64,000 nucleotides of DNA, taken from assembly GCF_003113495.2 (NCBI RefSeq), contig NZ_CP084506.1, positions 558,001 through 622,000 of the forward strand, in the 5' to 3' direction. Of this stretch, positions 57,845 through 64,000 are shown piece by piece. The notes beneath the pieces are model-generated. The model was given only the letters and a program-made list of their open reading frames with translations. It was not told where the DNA came from and made no database searches. The position numbers and the translations under genes were made by a program. The DNA comes from Edwardsiella tarda ATCC 15947 = NBRC 105688. GTDB lineage: Bacteria; Pseudomonadota; Gammaproteobacteria; Enterobacterales; Enterobacteriaceae. Position 1 is the stretch's first letter, and every line of letters begins with the position of its first letter.

Positions 57845-58398
57845 TGTGACGCCTCCGGCATCAGGTGACGACTCAGGGTAATGCGTGTCGTCGGAATGGT
57901 GTTGTGTTTCTGCTTACAGGCCGGACAGGTTTCGAACTGAGCGCGGCGCGCCTCGGCCTGTTCGGCGCTGAGTTGACCCGCCTGCACCAGCAGGGCCATG
58001 GCGTAGTCGATCTCCTTCTGGGCGGCGTAGGGGGCACCGCACTCGACACAATGGCAGATGGCGAAGTCGGCGCGTTGTTGTAGATCCTCCTTGCGCCACA
58101 CCGCCAGTTCAAACTCCGGTGAGAGCACGATGGCGGCGGTGGGGCAGACCTCCTCACAGCGGGCGCAGAAGATGCAGCGTCCCAGGTTGAGCGACCAGCG
58201 GCGCAGCCCGTTGGCGACGTCGTTCTCCATGGTCAAGGCGTTGGCCGGACAGGCAGCGGTGCAGGCGCCGCAGGCGATGCACTGGCGGGCGTCATATTGC
58301 GGCTTGCCGCGAAAGTTGGGGTCGACATCCAGCGGCCGTGCCGGGTAGGCGACGGTGGCGTGGCGATGCCGTAGGGCAGTTTTGAGTAGTTTCAACAT
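57841..58398 (-). CDS. hycF: formate hydrogenlyase ferredoxin subunit HycF
   Basis: HycF is a NuoI-like polyferredoxin of the FHL complex. The protein is 185 residues (E. coli 180) with two [4Fe-4S] motifs, [12 protein letters not shown] (about 40-51) and [12 protein letters not shown] (about 75-86), and a further CxxC-type pair set (CHCVECG and CPAC) in the C-terminal part. Confidence 0.95.
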   Translation of the reverse strand: MLKLLKTALRHRHATVAYPARPLDVDPNFRGKPQYDARQCIACGACTAACPANALTMENDVANGLRRWSLNLGRCIFCARCEEVCPTAAIVLSPEFELAVWRKEDLQQRADFAICHCVECGAPYAAQKEIDYAMALLVQAGQLSAEQAEARRAQFETCPACKQKHNTIPTTRITLSRHLMPEASQ

Positions 58399-58417
58399 GG
58401 TCTCGGGTCTCCGGCGA

Positions 58418-60118
58418 TCACTTCAGCGGTGAATCCTTGCGTTCCAGTCCGTAGCGCTCGATCTCCTTGTAGGGAACGGTCACCGACTTGCGGCGGTTGA
58501 CGTCCACCAGGGTGACGCGGTCGGTACAGGAGTAGCAGGGGTCGAGGCTGCCGATGATCAACGGAGCATCGGACACGGTGTTGCCGCGTAACATGTAGCG
58601 CAGGGTCGGCCAGTTGGCGTAGGTCGCCGCCCGACAGCGCCAGCGGTACAGCTTCTGGTTGTCGCCGGTCATCGACCAGTGGATGTCGTCGCCGCGCGGC
58701 GCCTCGGTGAAGCCCAGGGCGAAACGGTGCGGCACATAGTTGAAGCCTTCGACGGCCAGTGGGCCGCCCGGCAGATTATCCAGGCCGAACTCGATCATAT
58801 TGAGGGCGGTGAACACCTCGTTGATGCGCACCTTGACGCGTGAGATGACGTCACAGCCCTGTTCGCTGTGCACCGTCATCGGCAGCAGATCGTACCCGGC
58901 GAACGGGTGGTCGGCACGGGTGTCGCGTGCGTGGCCGCTGGCGCGTACCATCGGGCCGACGTTACTGAAGTCGCGCGCGATCTGCGGGTCGAGGCGGCCG
59001 ATGCCGACGGTGCGTTGCTCGATGTTGGGGGTACTGAACAGGATGTCGATCAGCGCCTTCACCTCGGCGCGCATCTCGGCGGCCAGCTGGCGCGTGGCGA
59101 TCATATCCGCTTTCAGCATGTCGCGGCGGATGCCGCCAATCAGGTTCAGGCCGTAGGTTTTGCGCGCGCCGGTGAGGATCTCCGCCATCTTCATCGACTT
59201 CTCGCGTACGCGGAAGAATTGCATGAAGCCGGCGTCGAAACCGACGAAGTGGCAAGAGAGTCCCAGGTTGAGCAGGTGACTGTGCAACCGCTCCACCTCC
59301 AACAGGATCGAGCGGATGGCCTTGGCGCGCAACGGTACCTCGATGCCTAACGCATTCTCCACCGAGCTGGTGTAGGCGGTGCTGTGAGCGAAGCCGCAGA
59401 TGCCGCAAACGCGATCGGAGAGGAAGGTGACTTCGTTGTAGCCCATGCGGGTCTCCGCCAGCTTCTCCATGCCGCGATGGACATAGAACAGGCGGTAGTC
59501 GGCATCGACAATGTCTTCGCCATCGACGAATAGCCGGAAGTGGCCCGGTTCGTCGGAGGTGATGTGTAGTGGGCCGATGGGGACGATCTTGCCGCTGCCG
59601 CTCTCGTTAACGAAGGGGTAGGTCTCCTGGTCGGTGGTCGGCGCCGGACGCTGGCGATAGTCCATGGCATCCTTACGCAGCGGATAGAGATCGTCCGGCC
59701 AATCGTCCGGCAGCACCAGACGGCGCTCATCCGGCAGGCCGACGGCGATCAGCCCATACATGTCGCGCACCTCGCGCTCGCCCCAGACGGCGGCGGGGAC
59801 ACGCGGGGTGACGGAGGGGTATTCGCGCGTGTTGGCGTCGACCAGCGCCTTGACGGTGATCCAGCACTTGGTGCCTTGCTCCATCGACAAGACATAGTAG
59901 ACCGCATAGCTGCCGCACAGCGGGCGCTCGTCGTTGCCGAACAGGACCGAGAGCCAGCCGCCTTGCTGGTAGTACAGGTATTCGACCACCTCCGGCAGCA
60001 TGCCGGTCTTCACCGTGATGGTGGCCTGCGTCGCGGTCTGCCAGCTCTCGTCGAGGATGGCGTGGGGGAACTGCTGGCGCAGCGCCGCAATGTAGTGTTG
60101 TCCGATGTGTTGAGTCAT
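58418..60118 (-). CDS. hycE: hydrogenase 3 large subunit HycE
   Basis: HycE is the [NiFe] catalytic subunit that evolves hydrogen, with a NuoC-like N-terminal part (about 1-170) fused to a NuoD-like part. The protein is 566 residues (E. coli 569). The nickel ligands are in RVCGICGFAHS (about 237-247) and DPCYSCTDR (about 526-534). After that Arg comes a 32-residue tail, VTLVDVNRRKS...DSPLK, which HycI removes, the same length as in E. coli. Maturation needs HypA-F. Confidence 0.97.
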   Translation of the reverse strand: MTQHIGQHYIAALRQQFPHAILDESWQTATQATITVKTGMLPEVVEYLYYQQGGWLSVLFGNDERPLCGSYAVYYVLSMEQGTKCWITVKALVDANTREYPSVTPRVPAAVWGEREVRDMYGLIAVGLPDERRLVLPDDWPDDLYPLRKDAMDYRQRPAPTTDQETYPFVNESGSGKIVPIGPLHITSDEPGHFRLFVDGEDIVDADYRLFYVHRGMEKLAETRMGYNEVTFLSDRVCGICGFAHSTAYTSSVENALGIEVPLRAKAIRSILLEVERLHSHLLNLGLSCHFVGFDAGFMQFFRVREKSMKMAEILTGARKTYGLNLIGGIRRDMLKADMIATRQLAAEMRAEVKALIDILFSTPNIEQRTVGIGRLDPQIARDFSNVGPMVRASGHARDTRADHPFAGYDLLPMTVHSEQGCDVISRVKVRINEVFTALNMIEFGLDNLPGGPLAVEGFNYVPHRFALGFTEAPRGDDIHWSMTGDNQKLYRWRCRAATYANWPTLRYMLRGNTVSDAPLIIGSLDPCYSCTDRVTLVDVNRRKSVTVPYKEIERYGLERKDSPLK

Positions 60119-60193
60119 TTTACTTTGCGGCCTTCTGAGTTAGGGCAAAAAAGGAGAAACGGGTCGCCGAAATAGGGAATGTCATGGTTCACC

Positions 60194-61129
60194 TCACGCG
60201 ATCAGCCAAGAGAAGAAGGCCAGTAGCGCCAGGCCGAAGCCGGCCCAGGTGGTGTAGCCGGTCTTCAGGAAGCGTAGCCGGGCCATGCTGTTTTCCAGTA
60301 GGGCGACGATGACGATGCCGACGAGCAACTTCACCAGTGCGATCACTGTCGCCAGCAGCAGGGCGCCAGCACTCAGGGTGGCGCTCTGCCCCCAGGGGAA
60401 GAACACGGCGATGAACAGTTGCAAGACCACCAGCTGTTTCAGGCCGATGCCCAGCTTGAGGATGCCCAGCCCTGGGCCTGCGTATTCGGTCAGCGGCCCC
60501 TCTTGGAGCTCCTGCTCGGCTTCGGCCAGATCGAAGGGCAACTTGCCCATCTCGATGAAGGTGGCGAAGGCACAGGCCAATAGCGCCAAGGCCAGCGCCA
60601 GCGAGGCGTGTTGCGACCAGTCACGGACATAATCGCCCATCAGACCCAGATTGCTGGAGCCCGCCAGCAGCGCGGTGACCCACAACGCCAACATCAGGAT
60701 CGGTTCGACCAGGATGCCGAGCAGCGACTCGCGGCTGGCACCGATGGCGCTAAACGGGCTACCGGTATCCAATCCCGCCAGGATGAAGAAGAAGCGGGCG
60801 ACGGCGAACAGATAGACCAGGGTGATGACATCGCCCAACGCTGGCAGCGGGGTGCTGCGAGTCACCAACGGCAGGGCACTGGCGATGGTCAGCATGGTGC
60901 CGACCATGACGTATGGCATCATCTGGAACAGGGCTCCGCTACAGTGTGGCGCGATGTTCTGGCGGCGCAGCAGTTTGCCGATGTCCCGGTACTCTTGCAG
61001 GAGGCCGGGGCCACGTCGACTGTGCATCCGCGCGCGCAATACCCGCGAGATGCCGCAGGCTAGCGGTGCCAACGCCAGCAGGATCAGCGCCTGGAACAGC
61101 GCCAGCAGCAGAATGGAAAGTGAACTCAT
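60194..61129 (-). CDS. hycD: formate hydrogenlyase membrane subunit HycD
   Basis: HycD is the NuoH-like membrane anchor of FHL, with about eight transmembrane helices. Three ATGs occur in a row at 61135, 61132 and 61129; the third is spaced best from GAGGAG and gives 311 residues (E. coli 307). Conserved cytosolic loops RRGPGLLQEYRDIGKLL, GASRESLLGILVEP and EMGKLPFDLAEAEQELQEGPLTEYAG are present. Confidence 0.95.
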   Translation of the reverse strand: MSSLSILLLALFQALILLALAPLACGISRVLRARMHSRRGPGLLQEYRDIGKLLRRQNIAPHCSGALFQMMPYVMVGTMLTIASALPLVTRSTPLPALGDVITLVYLFAVARFFFILAGLDTGSPFSAIGASRESLLGILVEPILMLALWVTALLAGSSNLGLMGDYVRDWSQHASLALALALLACAFATFIEMGKLPFDLAEAEQELQEGPLTEYAGPGLGILKLGIGLKQLVVLQLFIAVFFPWGQSATLSAGALLLATVIALVKLLVGIVIVALLENSMARLRFLKTGYTTWAGFGLALLAFFSWLIA

Positions 61130-61139
61130 CATCATCTCC

Positions 61140-63041
61140 TCAGGAGAACACGGCGACTAGCAGCAGCGCCATTTCGCACAGCGCCAGTACCGGGTAGACA
61201 CGCAGGGCGCCCTCGTTCAGCAGTCCGCCGCACAGCGGCGCCGGGTTGCAGAGGCGACGTAGGGTGAACAGCGGGGCAAACAGGACACGCAGTGGCTGGG
61301 CGAAACCGCCAGCGGTGACCACCATGCCCGGTTCGTGGCCGTAGCCGCAGGTCCAGGCGTCGCCGTGGCGGCGCGCCGGCAGGCGGCTGCTGCGATACAG
61401 GGCGCTCAGCAGCAGAGGTAGCAGTGGGAAGGCCAGCAACAGCAGGGCGATCAGCGGTGGTGACAGCAGGGTCATGTTGCTGCTGCCCGGCGACATGATG
61501 GCGCCCATGGTCAGCGCGTCGTTACCCATCACCAGTTGCAGCGTGTTGGCGCAGAGGTGTAGCAACGCGGGGACGATCCACGGTGCGCCGACACCGAACA
61601 GCACACAGGCCAGGCTGAGCAGTAGCGCGGGCAGTAACAGGCTCCAGGGCGTGCGGCCCGGATTGGCGGCCGCCTCGCTACGCGCCGCGCCGAGGAAGGT
61701 CATGGCGAAGATCTTCGCCACGCACATCACCGCCAACGCTCCGGTGATCGCCAGGGCAACCATGGCCAGCGGGGCCAGCAGCCGCAACGCCCCAGGGCTT
61801 TGCTGGCTCAGACTGAACAGGGACTGGTAGGTGTACCATTCGCTGACGAAGCCGTTGAGCGGCGGCAGGGCCGCCATCGACATCAGGGCCAATAACATCA
61901 GTAGACCGGTCAGCGGCATGCGGCGTAGCAGTCCCCCCATCTTATCGATGTCGTGTAATCCGGTGGCATGCATCACGGCGCCGGCACCGAAGAATAACCC
62001 GCCCTTAAACAGGGTGTGGTTGATCAGATGGAATAGCCCGGCGAGCAGGCCCATGACGGCCAGCAGTGGGTTACCTAGGCTGAAACCGATGACGCAGGCC
62101 GTTAGGCCGAGCAGGATGATGCCGCTGTTTTCGATGGTGTGATAGGCCAGCAGGCGGCGCAGGTCGTGCTCAGCCAGGGCATACAACCCCCCGATGAACG
62201 CGGTGACGGCGCCGACGATCAGCAGCAGCAGTCCCCACCACAGCGGAGGGACACCGAGCCAGTCGATGCTGAGCTTGAGGAGACCGAACAGGCCGATCTT
62301 GAGCATCACGCTGGCAAACAGCGCCGCCGCCGGTGCCGGGGCGTTAGCGTGTAGCTCGGGGATCCAGCCGTGCAGCGGTACCAGGCCGGTGACGATGCCG
62401 AAGCCGAGCAGCCCGAGCAGCAGGATCGCCGCTTGTTGACCGTGGCTAAGGAGCGCCAGATGGAACTCGCTCAATACCAGGGTGCCACTGGCGCGCCACA
62501 GTAGCCAGAAGCAGAGCAGCAGCGCCAGAGAGCCGAGGCGAGACATCAGCCAATAGAGTCCGGCGGCGCGGCGCGCCTTGGCGTTGCCCCCCAGCCAGAC
62601 CAGCAGCGCCGCGCTCAGGCTCATCAGCTCCAACATCACCATAAAGGTCGGGGCGTCGTTACATACCACCAGCAGGCTGATGGCGGCGCTGAGCAGGTTC
62701 ATCAATCCAGCGTGGCAGGCGGCCTTGCCGCCGGCGTGCGGCGTCGTACCGAAGGCGTACAGGGCGCAGAGCAGGCTCAGTAACGAGGTGAGCAGCAGCA
62801 TCAGGCTGTTTAGTGGACTGAACAGTAATGGGACGCTGCCGAATAACAGCGTGCTGGGAGAGAGCGGTGACGCCTGCAGCAGCAGCGAGGCGGCGGCAAC
62901 GCTGCCGCATAGGCCCGCCAGGATCCCGCCCGTGGCGGCGAGGCGTGCGGCGCAACGGCCAAGGCCGCCGAGTGCCAGCGCGATGACGGCGCTGATCAGA
63001 TACAGTGCCAGCATCAGATTAAACAGTTGCAGAATACTCAT
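61140..63041 (-). CDS. hycC: formate hydrogenlyase membrane subunit HycC
   Basis: HycC is the antiporter-like (NuoL/Mrp type) membrane subunit with about 16 hydrophobic segments. The protein is 633 residues (E. coli 608). The antiporter core has LLAYHTIENSGIILLGL and HLINHTLFKGGLFFGAGAV, with the conserved Lys/His of the family. The start overlaps the hycB stop by 4 bp. Confidence 0.95.
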   Translation of the reverse strand: MSILQLFNLMLALYLISAVIALALGGLGRCAARLAATGGILAGLCGSVAAASLLLQASPLSPSTLLFGSVPLLFSPLNSLMLLLTSLLSLLCALYAFGTTPHAGGKAACHAGLMNLLSAAISLLVVCNDAPTFMVMLELMSLSAALLVWLGGNAKARRAAGLYWLMSRLGSLALLLCFWLLWRASGTLVLSEFHLALLSHGQQAAILLLGLLGFGIVTGLVPLHGWIPELHANAPAPAAALFASVMLKIGLFGLLKLSIDWLGVPPLWWGLLLLIVGAVTAFIGGLYALAEHDLRRLLAYHTIENSGIILLGLTACVIGFSLGNPLLAVMGLLAGLFHLINHTLFKGGLFFGAGAVMHATGLHDIDKMGGLLRRMPLTGLLMLLALMSMAALPPLNGFVSEWYTYQSLFSLSQQSPGALRLLAPLAMVALAITGALAVMCVAKIFAMTFLGAARSEAAANPGRTPWSLLLPALLLSLACVLFGVGAPWIVPALLHLCANTLQLVMGNDALTMGAIMSPGSSNMTLLSPPLIALLLLAFPLLPLLLSALYRSSRLPARRHGDAWTCGYGHEPGMVVTAGGFAQPLRVLFAPLFTLRRLCNPAPLCGGLLNEGALRVYPVLALCEMALLLVAVFS

Positions 63042-63652
63042 TGGGCGTCATTTCCCCCGGATAGGCTTGCGAGCGCCAGCAGATCGGCGCGTTGGGCATC
63101 GAGAACGTGTAGACGTTTGGCGGCGCTGGCAGCCTCCAGGCGGCGCTCATCCACCAACATGATGGCGTGGGTCGGACAGGCGCGAACACAGGCGGGGCCT
63201 GCCTCGCTAAACTGGCACAGGTCGCACTTCACCGCGATGCTGCGGATGCCGGGATACCAATCTAAGAAGGGGCCAACGCTGAGGTGCGCCGGTGGCGCCG
63301 GGGGGGCCAGGGGCGAGTTGCTGTTAGCCGGAATATGCAACGGTTTGCTGCCGGCCAAGGTGATGGCGCCGAAGGGGCAGGCGATACCGCACAGCTTGCA
63401 GCCGACGCACAGGCTTTCATTGAGCTGAACGGCGCCGTCTTGGTGGGTAATGGCGTTAACCGGGCAAACCAGGGCGCAGGGTGCATCTTCGCAGTGGTGG
63501 CACATCTGGGGCGCCGACTCATGGCTGGTCCTGACCAGCGTCAGGCGCGGTTGTGCCTGGAGACCTTGCGCCTCGTGCTCTTGCGCGCAGGCGGCCATGC
63601 AGGTATTGCACCCGATGCACAGTCGGGGATCCGCAATCACAAAGCGGTTCAT
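63038..63652 (-). CDS. hycB: formate hydrogenlyase Fe-S subunit HycB
   Basis: HycB links FdhF to the hydrogenase module. The protein is 204 residues (E. coli 203) with four [4Fe-4S] Cys sets: CIGCNTCMAAC (about 12-22), CHHCEDAPCALVC (about 52-64), CVGCKLCGIAC (about 82-92) and CDLCQFSEAGPACVRAC (about 141-157). It is the first gene of the hycBCDEFGHI operon, which here lacks hycA. Confidence 0.95.
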   Translation of the reverse strand: MNRFVIADPRLCIGCNTCMAACAQEHEAQGLQAQPRLTLVRTSHESAPQMCHHCEDAPCALVCPVNAITHQDGAVQLNESLCVGCKLCGIACPFGAITLAGSKPLHIPANSNSPLAPPAPPAHLSVGPFLDWYPGIRSIAVKCDLCQFSEAGPACVRACPTHAIMLVDERRLEAASAAKRLHVLDAQRADLLALASLSGGNDAQ

Positions 63653-63697
63653 GTTATGTCCTCAGAGACAGACTACAAAAAAGATCCGCCCGAGCTA

Positions 63698-63713
63698 AGC
63701 ATAAACCGTGCCA
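63698..63713 (-). promoter_or_regulatory. sigma-54 promoter of hycB
   Basis: On the minus strand TGGCACGGTTTATGCT is a strong -24/-12 element, 46-61 bp before the hycB start. Confidence 0.92.
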
Positions 63714-63807
63714 ATTATATTGATATTATTTATTTCATTTAAAACAATGCATTGTGATATTCCACCTCGCAAGGTGGATGGACAATGTCGATATCCGGCA
63801 TGGCATA

Positions 63808-63823
63808 TCGACACTTTTGTCGA
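63808..63823 (-). promoter_or_regulatory. candidate FhlA enhancer (hycB)
   Basis: The dyad TCGACA-CTTT-TGTCGA lies 95 bp upstream of the hycB -24 box. Additional half sites lie close by (TGTCGA at 63786-63791 and TCGACA at 63820-63825), which suggests a multi-site enhancer. Confidence 0.75.
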
Positions 63824-63827
63824 CACG

Positions 63828-64000
63828 TCATGCCGTCGTGACGAAATCGGCGACGGATTCCCGCAGGCGCATTTCACCGCCAAAGGGGGCAAGCGCGTCG
63901 ACCGCCTCGCCCCGACTGAGGCGTAGCGCCTGTTGAATGGCGGCGGTGATCATGGCATCGATGGGGAGGTAGACGGTGGAGAGCGCCGGAGTAAGGTAGG
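63828..64000 (-). CDS. LacI/GalR-type transcriptional regulator, C-terminal part only
   Basis: The frame is open to the right window edge; 56 codons and the stop (63828-63830) are visible. The segment reads TPALSTVYLPIDAMITAA, then IQQALRLSRGE, and ends near EMRLRESVADFVTTA. This is typical of the last strands of the sugar-binding domain of LacI-family repressors (TxV..P.......A and RES motifs). In E. coli the LacI-type gene ascG lies beside the hyc/hydN region, so an AscG-like protein is possible. The DNA-binding domain is outside the window. Confidence 0.65.
   Translation of the reverse strand, partial: YLTPALSTVYLPIDAMITAAIQQALRLSRGEAVDALAPFGGEMRLRESVADFVTTA

Overview
The window reads as a chromosomal segment of a gammaproteobacterium of the order Enterobacterales, most likely Edwardsiella or a close relative. 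The basis is the E. coli-like gene order (ygfB-pepP-ubiH-ubiI-gcvTHP-trhA ... ygfZ-sdhE-cptA-fldB-xerD-dsbC-recJ-prfB-lysS-glyU, then lysR/lysA), combined with a Proteus-type pair of chondroitin ABC lyases and a complete formate hydrogenlyase (FHL) gene set. The species is an inference. Almost the whole window is coding. No transposase, integron, prophage or CRISPR array was seen.

Layout. 1-4634: end of ygfB, pepP, and the ubiquinone hydroxylases ubiH and ubiI. 5016-11490: glycine cleavage genes gcvT, gcvH, gcvP, then an alanine/glycine:cation symporter; the upstream regions of gcvT and of the symporter share an identical 14-bp CTAAT-containing motif resembling a GcvA site. 11571-24080: trhA, a possible 54-residue ORF, tsx, a shikimate dehydrogenase-like gene, ygfZ, sdhE, cptA, fldB, xerD, dsbC, recJ, prfB (with its programmed +1 frameshift) and lysS. 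24146-28800: a small YadA-type trimeric autotransporter, tRNA-Gly(CCC), two small envelope proteins and the lipid A acyltransferase lpxP.

29371-40309 is an accessory glycosaminoglycan degradation cluster, all on the minus strand. In transcription order it holds a Tat-exported sulfatase, an OmpG/KdgM-like monomeric porin, a type V autotransporter, a chondroitin ABC endolyase (cABC I type) and a chondroitin ABC exolyase (cABC II type). The lyases keep all four catalytic residues known from Proteus vulgaris. The likely job is to desulfate, depolymerise and import chondroitin or dermatan sulfate from host tissue.

40757-43106 is the divergent lysR/lysA pair. 43266-63652 is a consolidated FHL regulon: fhlA and hycA on the plus strand; then, on the minus strand and in transcription order from the right, hycBCDEFGHI, the selenoprotein gene fdhF (UGA = Sec140), hydN, hypF and hypABCDE. 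Three sigma-54 promoters (hycA, fdhF, hycB) were found, each with an upstream TCGACA-N4-TGTCGA dyad that is probably the FhlA enhancer. hypF is split by a frameshift in this sequence. Unless that is a sequencing error or is suppressed, [NiFe]-hydrogenase maturation, and so FHL activity, should be impaired. The window ends in the 3' part of a LacI-type regulator gene.
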